Part shown: positions 50,511 through 61,388 of the stretch, piece after piece
Numbering within the stretch: position 1 is the stretch's first letter
Layout of the letters: every line of letters begins with the position of its first letter
Source: Centroberyx gerrardi
Taxonomy: Eukaryota > Chordata > Actinopteri > Beryciformes > Berycidae
Length of the DNA stretch: 64,000 nucleotides
Reading direction: 5' to 3'
Assembly (NCBI RefSeq): GCF_048128805.1
Contig: NC_136016.1
Span: forward strand, 4,850,001-4,914,000
Made by a program: the position numbers and the translations under genes
Notes under the pieces: model-generated
Told to the model about the DNA's origin: nothing
What the model saw: the letters and a program-made list of their open reading frames with translations, nothing else
Database searches by the model: none

Positions 50511-52950
50511 CTAAAGAAAAGAGGAAATGGAAATCAAAAATGTTATCGTGCTGAACAGAGTTGCATTCTCTTATACAATAATTTGGATAACTCAGAGGAG
50601 CCTACCATTGTCATCTAATTGGCTGAGGTTTTTTTGATACTCCAACAGGGATTTAAGCTCCTGAACATCAGAGACAGACCCAACACATTCCTCCAGAACA
50701 GAGGGAGCATCACCGAGAAGGGAGGCAACCTGACGATGAGAAGTATAAGAATAACCATCAAGGAGGCTGACCAAGCAATGAGTCTACCGAGGCGAAGTCT
50801 TCTCACAAGCAAGATTGGTCTTACAACCCTGGTTAGGACTAGAGTGGACACAATAGGTCAGTCAATCTATATTCTGGAAGATGAGGCCTCATCCTACAAC
50901 TGGCAAAAGTTATAGAAGAAGAAAACACTTTTTGTAAGACTTTCAGATGTGAATGGGTCTCAGTAATATGGGTTTTCAGGAGAGGCCTATTTACAGAGAA
51001 TAAGTTAAGAGTGTTGTTAAATTCCGCTGGTCAAATTAATTAAAAGTATGGATGAAAACAAAACATAGATTTATAGAGCTGTAATTGTTATGTAGTGTCA
51101 TTCTGAGACCAGTGTGACTCTTGAGTTTGTGGCAAAGAATCTTAGTGCAGCACTTCTGACAACTTCACGAATCTGGGCCACGATTATAAAGAATACATAC
51201 TGCATTGCTATTTTTACCTCCTGGAGTTTAGGTACTGGAAGCAACTTCTCAAGTCGTGATAAGAACTGCCACACGAGGGTCTGTATTGCTCTGTCATATT
51301 TTAGTCCAAACTCCAGAGGAAAAACATCCTAGAAAAGAATAATATCATGGAGTGGGGAAAAAAAAAGAAGAATCCACTATAAATATGAGAAAATATAAAT
51401 GGTAAATAAAGGCAGGAAAATTGACTGCAGCTCCAAATCCAGAGCTGTGCATGTGTAGCTCTTACGCACTAACCTGAAAGAAGCATTGTCTCTCATCCGG
51501 GTCTTTCAACAGAGTCAGAATCAAACCCAGGAAATTTGATCTGGACAATCCCTCCTCTGCATTTGTGGCCTGCAACACAGAAATGCCCGCAACACATAAG
51601 CCTTCAATGGACCGACTGACATAATGGTAACCAAAGTAGGTATTTTGTCCCTATCAGAACAGACCTCTTTTCTGCAGATTGCCATGAGGATCTGCATCCT
51701 GTCCAGATGTGGCTGAATTGTTTGCAGGTCTGCCGGCTCTGACTGACAGTGCTCCAGAATAAGCTGGGAACAGTCAGAACAAGTTGGTGAGGAGTGATGC
51801 TAACAACCACAAGTATGATAATGTTACGGATTACTACTGTTGCAGCTGGAAGCATAATTCCATATACTGTACCTTGTTCATGTCCTAAGCACCCCCTCTC
51901 GCTACTGACAGAATGTAGGCTTACTAACCAGCCAAATTTGTTTGTGTATGTCTGACAGTGGGAAGGTATTAATCATGTGTAAGTCCAACACCCGCTGCCC
52001 CACCTCTACCAATATATTCACACACCCAAAAGCAGGCAAAAACATTTCAGGGGCAAAGAGCATGTAATTACCCTCGAAATCCCCCATAATCAAGGAGGAA
52101 ACCGGAGCATTACACTCCCCTCATATATGAAGGGATGATCCAAACTCTTTTGGTGTCCTACCCATTTACATCAGTCGCTCACCCTTGCTCGAAGGCCCAA
52201 AAGAAGTTGAGCTCTCTGGTTGGGATTCAGAAGCTCTGGAACGATGTCTGTGGTCATGCTGATGAACTCTTCAAGTAACCCGTAATCTGCCACAACTTTC
52301 TGCTGGATGGTCTGCCAGATCGCTGCAGAGACCAGCCGGAGTGGCGGGACCAGGAGGCGCAAAGATGGAAGAAGAAGTCGGGGATCTAGGAAAAAACAGA
52401 AAGAGAAACAATCTCAGTTGTACTGTAGTCTGCTGCTTGGTTTGTATTGAGTTTTCCAATCTGTGGAAAATCATCAAACTCATTGGATCAAGAGAAACTC
52501 TAGAAGAGTAGAGCAATTATATTGGTGTTATAGTATAGCCTAAACTAGCTTCACATGGGGCATGTTCAATTGCCCCAAAACGTAGCAAACAGGAAGTAAC
52601 GTTTTCCGGTTTGTTCTCCTTGGTATGCACTGGGTGAGCAGCTTGCGTTCAAATGAATGGGCGGCCATTTTTTCCGTTCATCCTCCAGTTAATATAGAAC
52701 CTCCTTGATAAAACCTCGTTGCGTTCAACGCACTACCGTTTCCTTCCGTTACTTTGTTTGCTACGTTTTGGGGCCATTGAACATGCCCATGGTACCAGCT
52801 GTTCTTAAAGGGCAATAGCAAAACACCCCCTCCAACCAACTATCCATTTCTTGCCAATACAATTAAACTCTAACTTTTCTAAAAGCAAAGGCTGCTTGTT
52901 TGTTAATCAATGCAATTCTTACCTCCCCCCTCGTAATAGTGCTCATGCAT
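47701..52950 (-). CDS. Gene B: TINF2_N-like domain / C2H2 zinc-finger fusion protein
   Basis: Seven exons on the minus strand: 52950-52923, 52385-52183, 51763-51665, 51569-51474, 51328-51218, 50729-50606 and 50510-47701, coding 1156 residues. Exon sizes 28/203/99/96/111/124 match genes A, C and D. Residues 1-10 are MHEHYYEGGD. Residues 10-220 form the TIN2 TRFH-like domain (LRLLVPPLRLVSAAIWQT; LLLGLRAR-LILEHC; FLSRLEKLLPVPKLQE). The linker has RPNRGLKMK at 420-428. About 17 fingers start near 472, the first few with C2HC ends (KRHMHRAC, KAHEEAC, QKHKELC) and the last block ending KTHKDKYHK. One finger has a two-residue longer CAFKGC knuckle. It is convergent with kdelr2 and head-to-head with gene C. 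Its fingers differ strongly from those of A and C, so different DNA targets are likely. Confidence 0.88.
50606..52385 (-). CDS. Gene B exons 2-6: TIN2 TRFH-like domain
   Basis: The exons are 203, 99, 96, 111 and 124 nt, all with GT-AG borders. Key segments are VVADYGLLEEFISM, DIVPELLNPNQRAQLLLGLR, LQTIQPHLDRMQ, KDPDERQCFFQ, DVFPLEFGLKYD and LEECVGSVSDVQELKSLLEY. The order is the same as in gene A. Confidence 0.8.
52558..52788. mobile_element. 231-bp MITE in gene B intron 1
   Basis: Inverted ends of about 40 bp: GGGCATGTTCAATTGCCCCA and then AAACGTAGCAAACA at the left; TTTGCTACGTTTTGGGGCCA and then TTGAACATGCCC at the right. It has no coding potential. The target duplication is unclear (ATG flanks both sides). 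Confidence 0.75.
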
Positions 52951-53425
52951 GTTGCTTCACTGCGTAAACCGTTAACGTTAAGTCTCAATTTATACGCGGC
53001 ACTAAAGGTGTGTACATTTTTGTAATTCAACAAGTTGAGACTTCCTGCGTGGTCTGACCCTAAACTCGTCTCGTCTTGGAATCGATGTCACATGCTTATA
53101 GTTCCGTGATTGAAGAGCATTTCCCATAATTGTGGAAAGGCAGATAAAAATTGCTTAACTACAATATAAGATGATCTCTTTGTGAGTAGGCGATGAAGTG
53201 AACGTGTCAGGATAGGAATATACAAGTTAGATTTGAGTCGGAACCATCGACCCAAGCATACCGGCTGAAAAACACAGTCGGACGAAACATCAATTTTTTT
53301 TTCCTCGGTGAAAGAATACACGAGCTACACTAGTAGAGTTAAGTTAACTTCCTCAAATAATACGAAGATGTTCTCGTAACCAGCCCTTATAAACACATCG
53401 TAGCTGACTGCAGTGGATACACAAG
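52951..53425. promoter_or_regulatory. shared head-to-head promoter region of genes B and C
   Basis: The start codons of B (minus, 52950) and C (plus, 53426) are 475 bp apart. No TATA box is seen. The spacing resembles that of the gene A and mettl9 pair. Bidirectional activity is inferred. Confidence 0.55.
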
Positions 53426-56234
53426 ATGGAAGCTCATATTTCAAGGGGAAATTGTGAGTAACAGACGCTCTGGTGATGGCCTTACACACGCAACGCGTTA
53501 CTCGTTTAATGTGGTCTTGCTATCGGCAGGCGTACAGACCTCTTAGAACTTGACTTAAGACCTGTTGTGAATCGTTAGGATCCACTTTTCGTTCCGGCAT
53601 ACATCTAATACACCAAGCAGCACCTATTTCAATACAATTCCTGTTCATACAGTCGTCTTTCAGTAGAATGTACCTTGGTGGGCGGTAGCGAGCAGTGTAA
53701 ACCAGTTACAAAAGTTAACGTTTTCTCGAAATATTGCCCTCCTTGGTGGATCATTTGTATGCCGAATTTAACAGAACATGTACCCTAACGATTCGCAAAA
53801 GGTCTTAAGTCATGTTATGTGACGTGTGTACATTTGCCAATAACCTAGGCCATTTTAAATAGCCAAATTTGAATGGACTTTGGTGTGACGTTCTAGCCAT
53901 ATTCATTCATTAACCTTTTTGTATAAATTGGCTGCTGTATGCATTAGCTAGCTATCCTGCTAGCTTTATATTCATTAATATTCTATTTATCTATCTATAT
54001 CAATATTTTATTCTATTTTAGACAGCTGTACGCTGCTCTGGTCTGCAGACAATGGTTTAAGTAGACTGGAATAGGATGTGAACTGTCAACATAACACAGT
54101 ACAGCATCTTAGCTTGTACTGAGACATTTATGTTAAAGGTTCATGAAGAGGGACGGAAGGAGACGGGACCATACTACCTAACTAAAAATGCAACCTAAAT
54201 ACAATACAGTTGGTATAATGTATATTTTACAACTAGAGTTTCACTTGTATGTGATTCCTACTGCTCTGTACACCACAATAGGCTACTTAACAATTTTTTT
54301 TTTTTTTTAACTTACTTATTTTAAGAGACAAAGTCAAGATTTTGCAACCCCTTAGAGTAAGATCAAGATAATCCTGGATTTAAGATACATCTATTTGCAT
54401 TCAGGTCCCCCTCTTCCTCTCTCCTGTCTGCGCCTCCTGGTCCCACCGCTTCGGTTGGTCTCTGCAGCGATCTGGCAGACCATCCAGCAGAGAGTTGTAG
54501 CCGACTATGGGATGCTTGAGGAGTTTGTTTCCATGGTTACAGACATTGTCCCGGAGCTACTCACCAGTAGACAGAGGGCCCAACTCATCCTAGGCCTCCG
54601 AGCGCGGGTGAGGAAGAGTAACGGCAAGTGATTGCATCACATCATGATTTGGTGGAATTTCATAGCACTCTGCTGTATTTCTGTCTTTGTCAGAGTCAAG
54701 AGAGTCTTCTCTTTGGCTTTGATCTTAACAAGCGCTGTTAATTACTATAACAACCAGTGCATAAGCCTGCAGAGCAATGCTTTGGGAAGAAAAATGAGAC
54801 TTATCATAGTTCAGAAGTGCTTATTTTGCCATATTACACTGGTGGCAAAGTTAATTTTAAAGTCCAGCATATGACACTGGTTTCACAAATGATGAATAAA
54901 TGTACTGATGCTTGGCTATGGAGCTTATAGATCTAACTTCCAAGTGTATCTTTACAATAAGATGACATAACATTTTAAAAAGTACTGTTTCCACACTATA
55001 GCAGCTAACTATGTTTTTCAAAATTAAGGAGGGAGCACATTTTTTCGGCCACTCTGCTTATGCAAGACTGTTGTGTTATGGTTTCAGCTGATCTTGGAGT
55101 TATGTCGGTTTGAGGCAACTGCTGACTTTGACATTATTCAGCCACACCTGGACAGGATGCACACCCTCTCCACAGCATGGGTGACGGAGGTGACTTTAAA
55201 GCTTCTTTTTTTTGTCAAATCGGCATGAAAATTAGATGAATGCCCCTTTAAAACGGACCATAGACTGCACAATGATCACCATGGTCTGCTTATTTCCTTC
55301 TGTGTGAAGTGTTATGATTTTTGTGTGTTATTTTCTTGCAGGCTGGTGCTACAAATACAAACTCAAACTTTGCGGATCTTGTTCAAAATTTGCTGAAAGA
55401 TCCTGAAGAGAGAGAGCACTTCTTCCAGGTCAGCACTTTGCATATGCTGTGCTTATCAATAATACAGGGCCTGGACAATGTATTAGTGCAACGAATTGGA
55501 TCAGACAACAGTTTCCGCAAACAGACAACCCTGCAAAAATGAATGGAGTAGTTTCAATTTGTATTGGCAGGTTTTCATGCTGTTTTGGTCTGCTTTTTAC
55601 AGCTTGTATCCACTGTGGAGCAACTTTAATGCCATCAGCTTTGTTTGTTTTGGCTAACGACTATCGCTGACAGATTAATTATTCAGATGAACTGGAGTGG
55701 GCCCTGCTTTGAGTGTGTGTTACTGTCAGTGCATGGCTTGGTACCTGTATTCTGTCTCACTCTGCTAATTGGCTTGTAATCAGGGTTGTAGTACTTAAGT
55801 CTGGAGTCTAGGGCTGCAGCTATCGATTATTTTAGTAATCGAGTATTCTACCGATTATTCCATCGATTAATCGAGTAATCGGATAAGAAATACTTTTGCT
55901 TTATTAAAGAGCAATAGTAAATATACAAAAGAGAAGAGCTGTCCGCACGAAGCTGTCCATACGACACTGTGATTTACTGAAAACGAGGTGAAATAATAAT
56001 TATTATTGATATTTATTACTAGGCCTAAATATCATACAAGTTCATAAGACTGGCTAATGTACATTTATTTGCTATGTTGAAGGGTTGCCCTACACCTGCT
56101 GACCCTACTCACTGCAATCAAACTAAACTGAATATACCTGCTGTATTGGACTGGTGCATTTTAGGCTCCAATTGCTACTTACACCACCTGATATTTTGCT
56201 TTCTGGGGTATTTTATGCATCACTGTGAGGGGAG

Positions 56235-56285
<51 letters not shown>

Positions 56286-59200
56286 GTGTGTGACTATCAT
56301 AATAATAACATGAATGAAGCTCAGGCTTTCACAAATTGACTGCAGCATTTTATTTTCTGTGGTTATTTTCTTGAGCAAAACTTAGCTAACTTAGGGACAT
56401 CATAACTAGCCACCATATTGATTTACGTTCTTAACTAGCCATTACATATAGCCATAATTAACGTGCATTCTTTACTAGCCTTCATCTCATCCCGTTTTAA
56501 TATTAAGTGCTGACTCCGCCCACCCGGCCAGTTTCGGCGTACGCCGGTAGCAATTACAAGTGGACCCTATCCTACAGTCCCTGCTCTCAGTGGAGGGAGG
56601 GAGCTACGCTGTGTGTGGCAAGCGCTGTGACCGTCAGACCTCTCTGGATTAGACAAGCAAGTAGAGAAAACCGGCATCAGCCGAACCAATTTATTGCCAA
56701 ATGCTTTGGGATTCAACACATTAACATTGCTTCCCATGGTCAGAAAAAGTCGGCAGATTTGTCGCTAGTCGCTTTTGAGAAATAAAGTCGCCAGGGGGGT
56801 CTGAAAAGTCGCTAAGTCTAGCGACAAAGTCGCCAAGTTGGCAACACTGGATCCGAAACTTTGGACACTTTCTGTCGTTTTCTCTGGCCTGTCTCTTCTC
56901 TTCGCCCCTCGCTATTTTCTCTCTCTTTCTCCAGCGCGTTGTGCAACAGTAATAATCATCCGTGCGAAACACTGAGCGTGTATATAGTTATATGGATTAA
57001 ACGAAGCTTCGATGCAAAGAATTTGCATCGATGATTTTTAGTAATCGAGTTACTCGAGTTTCTCGAGGAATCGTTTCAGCCCTACTGGAGTCCATACCAC
57101 TTTTCTGACATCTTGGACTTGCCTCGGTCTCCTGCCTATTTTGTCTCGGACTTGTCTTGGTCTCGGTCACTATTGGATGCTGACCCGACTTCTTCCTGCC
57201 TATCTTTACAATGTACCTGTGTATAGTATGTAATGGTCCTCAAACTTCTATCCATTGATTAGTCAAAATCCTATGCATTCATTAATTGGATGTTTAAAGA
57301 GTATAGGACAGATCTCCTGCAGATAGATCTACATCTCTGTTGATGCTTAAGAAACTCCTTAAGCATTATTTTTGACATTTAGAAAGAAATATGCACTGTT
57401 TATTGCCTTTTTTGGTCTTGAGTGGGACTCGATTTGCTCTTGTCCCGGTCTTGACTTGGTCTCGACCCCCTAAAACAACCCCATCGTTGCACACTATTTG
57501 TCTGTTTTTAAAGTTTTGCTAAAAATTAATCCAAATATATTTCCTGTCCTTCAGAATGTTTTCCCTGAAGAATTTGGTCCGACGTATGATGAAGCACTGC
57601 ATACCTTGATGTGTCTGTTTCTTTCCAGACTTGAAAAGTTTCTTCCCCTTCAAACTCTCCAACAGGTAGATAAACAAGACATAAAACACCATAAGGACAT
57701 TGTGTGTGACACTGATATCCATTTAAATGATGTATGAATTTGCTATTTTTTGTGGACGAGCTGCATTTATTTTGCCTTTTTAAAATCAAGTTTATTTTGT
57801 CTCTTTCATTTAGGTTGCCTCCATGTTTAGCGATGTGTCCTCTTTTCTGGAGGAATGTATGGAGTCTGTGTCTCACTGTCAGGAGCTTAAAACCCTGCTT
57901 CAGTATCAGAAAGACCTCAGCCAGTTGGATCACAACGGCAAGCATTTTTTGATAAGAAATCCATATAACAACTCATGGATTTGTTTGATTTGTCATCCTT
58001 TTTTCTAAGTTTTTCCTCATCATTTTACTAAAATCTATTGTTTTTTGTTTCAGATGATTCTTTGGATGGTGCCTGCATTATTTCAGCTCTTAAACTCTCC
58101 TCTGTAGAAAGAATGCCAGAAAAGGCACAATCAGAAGCCCATGTCTTCCATGACATGCTTTCATTTAGAACAGGAATGGAGAAGGAATCTGCAACATTAC
58201 TACATATAAAACAGGTGAAAATGGAGACGACCAGAAAAGAACATGATACGATTGTTGGAAAAGATGGAACAGTGGTGCATTTGAGAGAAATGGCAAGAAA
58301 TGAAGAAAATGTGGAGATTTTTCCAACTCAAGTTGAGGAGTCTCAACTTAAAAAAGAATGCAGAGTCCTGCTAAAAAGACTTGGCACGCCGGTGTCTTTG
58401 CAGTCTCGACCTGTGAGACAAAACAGAGGCCTGAAGATGAAAATGATTCTGTTGCAAGAGAAAAGACGACTTTATAAAGAGGAAAGCCCTGCCTGCAAAA
58501 CTGTGCCTACAAGGAAAGCAGCTGCCTCAGAGTCTTGTACCCAGACGAAAACGACACAATCCAGCACTAAGTCCATTTCACCATTAGTTCGTGAAACAAC
58601 GCCATCCAGTGGGGCTGAATCTGACGTCTCTGATGATGATGATTCAATCAGCATGTACCAGGATCCTTCTTTTGTGGCCCCTGTTTGTAATTCCAGTGAG
58701 GACGATTCATTGTCTAACTGCTCAGATGAGGACCCTTCCTTCATGGAACCCATTGATGACGAGGATTTGTCAGTCATCGACGAAGTGCAGGACACTTCGC
58801 GCATCAAACCCTCCACTGCAATAGAGACTCATTCCACAACACGGAGACGCCGATGCTTAATTTGCAGGGAGCAAGTGAAGGGACTCATGAACACTCACAT
58901 TAAAACCCACTTTCCAACTGATGATTACACCTGTCCTCGATGCGGCACAAAGTTCATGCGTTTACCATCTTTGAAGTTGCACTTAAGGAGAACTTGCTAT
59001 GATCAACAGCAGGTAGGTCCAGAGGAGGCAGAGGAACCCCAACATATTTTTACATGCGACGAATGTGACAAAGCATTTAGGTATCAGCTATCGCTGGAGG
59101 AGCACAAACGGACCCACAACCAACTCTACTGCGAGGTGTGTAGGAAAGTGCTCCGAGATTCAGAAACGTTGGCGAGGCACAAGGCGTCGCACACATCGTT

Positions 59201-59987
59201 TCAGTGCACTCTGTGCGAGGAGAACTTCCGTCTTTATAAGCCCCTGGCGAGGCATTACGAGAACGTACACCAACTCAGCAGACCGTTCAAATGCAACCAT
59301 TGTCCAAAAAGTTACTCCAAGCTGCGTCATTTTATTGCGCACGAGTGGAAACATACCGGCCAACGTCCATTCCAGTGCCCTCAGTGCTCCATGAGATTCA
59401 AAATCGACTCGGATCTCGTTACCCACCTGAGAGTCCACACGAGAGAGAAACCATTCCTTTGCGCGGATTGCGGCAAGGCGTTCTCCTGCAGATCGAACCT
59501 CACGCGGCACTTGAATATGATCCACAGCCAGGCGCGGAACGAGAGGCAGCATTCCTGCTCCCTGTGCGAGAAATCCTACAAAGAGAAAGGAGCCCTGAAA
59601 AAACACGAGAGGAGCAAGCACTTACACGAGTTGTTCCGCTACCCGTGCTTGGACTGCGGGAAGATGTTCTCCTCGTCGGCGATGAGCAGACACAGACTGA
59701 TCCACACCGGAGAGAAACCTTTCAAGTGCAGAATTCCCGAATGCGACGAGCACTTCAGGTCCACTACTGAAGTGAAGAGGCACATCATGCAAAAGCACAC
59801 TGGAGAGCGACCGTTTAAGTGCGATGTCTGCGGGAAGGGTTTTATAAGAAATAGCATACTTAAATCACATATGCGAATACACACAGGAGAGAAGCCATTT
59901 TCTTGCTCTGTCTGTGGCAGAGCTTTTCCACTACTCCATAGCATGCAAAGACACATGAAGCTTATTCATACATTTGTAGCAGAGTAG
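53426..59987 (+). CDS. Gene C: TINF2_N-like domain / C2H2 zinc-finger fusion protein
   Basis: Seven exons: 53426-53453, 54405-54607, 55088-55189, 55342-55428, 57555-57665, 57814-57937 and 58054-59987, coding 862 residues. Residues 10-218 form the TIN2 TRFH-like domain (LRLLVPPLRLVSAAIWQT; LILGLRAR-LILELC; EFGPTYDEALHTL; FLPLQTLQQ). The linker has RPVRQNRGLKMK at 337-348 and an acidic stretch with two DPSF(V/M)-P units (about 422-450). Thirteen fingers run from about 486 to the end. One finger (CLDCGKMFSSSAMSRH) has 11 instead of 12 residues between the second Cys and the first His. The intron after exon 6 starts with GC (GCAAGC), supported by the 124-nt length and phase shared with A and B. 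A hAT-like element lies in intron 4. Confidence 0.87.
53480..53901. mobile_element. foldback MITE, copy 4 (gene C intron 1)
   Basis: GACTTAAGACCTGTTGTGAA and CTAATACACCAAGCAGCACC at the left mirror GCAAAAGGTCTTAAGTCATG and CTCCTTGGTGGATCATTTGT at the right. The right end GGACTTTGGTGTGACGTTCT then AGCCATA is intact. The left end is diverged. Confidence 0.75.
54405..57937 (+). CDS. Gene C exons 2-6: TIN2 TRFH-like domain
   Basis: Exons of 203, 102, 87, 111 and 124 nt code the same segments as in genes A and B. Exon 4 is three codons shorter (AGATNTNSNFADLVQNLL). Exon 2 is nearly identical in nucleotides to exon 2 of gene D. Confidence 0.8.
55783..57490. repeat. outer dispersed repeat (TTGTAGTACTTAAGTCTGGAGTC ... 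CTCGACCCC), split by a hAT element
   Basis: The left part ends GTACTTAAGTCTGGAGTC at 55808. After the hAT element the sequence resumes with TCTCGGACTTGTCTTGGTCT-type near-tandem motifs and ends near GTCTCGACCCCCTAAAACAA. These are typical of a fish repeat built of TCTTGGTCTCGG units. Boundaries are approximate. Confidence 0.5.
55809..57084. mobile_element. non-autonomous hAT-like transposon, 1276 bp
   Basis: The inverted ends are TAGGGCTGCAGCTATCGATT and the complement of AATCGTTTCAGCCCTA. The perfect 8-bp target duplication CTGGAGTC lies at 55801-55808 and 57085-57092. Subterminal clusters of AATCGAGT-like motifs occur at both ends. No transposase frame is seen. It contains a (GT)n tract at 56239-56290. 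It lies in intron 4 of gene C. Confidence 0.88.
58054..59987 (+). CDS. Gene C exon 7: linker plus 13 zinc fingers
   Basis: A 1934-nt exon after TTTGTTTCAG, opening with AT to complete a GAT codon (DDSLDGACIISALKL). The last ten fingers correspond to the conserved block of A and B (LYCEVC start; ...SRPFKCNHC; CADCGKAF; C-terminal CSVCGRAF...MKLIH). The sequence ends TFVAE. Confidence 0.95.
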
Positions 59988-60153
59988 TCCTGCTTGTGAG
60001 GAATCCTTGGCTAAATGGAGTTGATGTTCAGTTTCCTCTCACATGAGGCCAGGTTCTGAATCTGGCTTATATTATATTTAATTATCGGATCGTAACATGA
60101 GGTAGAAGTTCACAAATAATGCTTGGTAAATGCCTTACCGAGAAATTATTTGT

Positions 60154-60159
60154 AATAAA
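60154..60159 (+). terminator. gene C polyadenylation signal
   Basis: AATAAA 167 bp past the stop codon, followed by GT/T-rich sequence. Confidence 0.65.
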
Positions 60160-61080
60160 GTTGATTTTGTTCTGGATGCAAGATTGCACCATGCTTGACC
60201 ATTAACCCGCGCCGGGTTAAGTATGAGAACAGTCTGCTCTATGTTTACAGTAGGCTGAGATTCCTGAGCTCTACTGGACTTCAAGTTTATCTTGTCCCAG
60301 AATGTGTCTTCATGTATGCATAAAGCAGTGTGCTCAATCCTTACTGTTTTTGTTGTCATATTCATTGAGATATGTGAAAATAGATGAGGAGGTGGGGTGA
60401 CAGAATTTTCCCTTCCACGTTGACAGGTATCATTGCGGTATACATGATTTACCTTTTCTCTTGTCGATAAATAATGCCAGCTGTGTTTAAATGCCATATG
60501 ATGATAATTCCTAACATACAGTAGGTTCCGTTGTTTGAAAATGCTGTCTTCCAAATTTGTGTTACATAATAGAAATATAATGATAATGATAACTGTGAAA
60601 ACAGTGATAACCACCATAAACAGTAATCTGTAAAAAAAAAAAAAAAATGTATATTTTTGGTGGAGGTCTATGAACAGGGCAGTAAATATCAAGGAGGTTG
60701 TACATATACCTTCCATGTGGAGTGGTTGATGCAGATGATGACGCAAGGCTGTACACTTCACAGAAGGGTTACTCATAATTTGGGTAATTTAGAGTGGTCA
60801 TACAACATATAAAAATCAAGTTATATTTTTGTCCATTTTTGGGTGATGTAATTATATATATCAACTTATGACACATAACTGATCTTGAGGATGGCTTTCC
60901 TATGGTGTCCTCATAATGTCCCAACCTTTTCACACAGTATAGTTAAAAATTATGTGAATATGCAGTATTAATTTCACTGTTTATGTGATTGATACGTGTT
61001 TATGGACAAAAGATCATTTATTACGCATTGAAACTGTGTGTAATTGGTCCTGTTACATCAAACGCCTGTATGTCTTACGC
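60160..61080. other. intergenic region between genes C and D
   Basis: AT-rich and without a supported gene. It has an A-run at 60631-60646. Confidence 0.6.
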
Positions 61081-61081
61081 C

Positions 61082-61175
61082 GTCAAATGTTATGAAGTGT
61101 GTACTTTTTTTTTTGTCGATATTAAGGCCACATTAAATTGCCATATTATTGAATGTCGTTTGGCCTGACGTATCG
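61082..61175. repeat. foldback MITE fragment, copy 5 (gene D upstream)
   Basis: GAAGTGTGTACTTTT and then AAGGCCACATTAAATTGCCA, TATTATTGAATGTCGTTTGG and CCTGACGT match the right quarter of the foldback family. It lies about 220 bp upstream of the gene D start. Confidence 0.65.
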
Positions 61176-61388
61176 GTGGTGGGGAGCGGAACGGACATAC
61201 GCTGCGCCGCGTTTCACCCGACTGCTATACCGGGCGGAACAGGCAACAGGACAAGATACGCACAACGGTCGTCCGTGTTCTTTCCTCTTGGATATAAACA
61301 CCATAGGACTGTTTACTTTGGCGTTTTGTTTGATCGCACATTGCATGTTATTTTTCTAACTGTAATGTAACTGCAGCGAATACACAGG

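Noticed and set aside
60135-60776. 213-codon minus-strand open frame downstream of gene C
   Set aside because: It contains a poly-Phe run from an A/T homopolymer, covers the gene C 3' UTR and shows no known domain.
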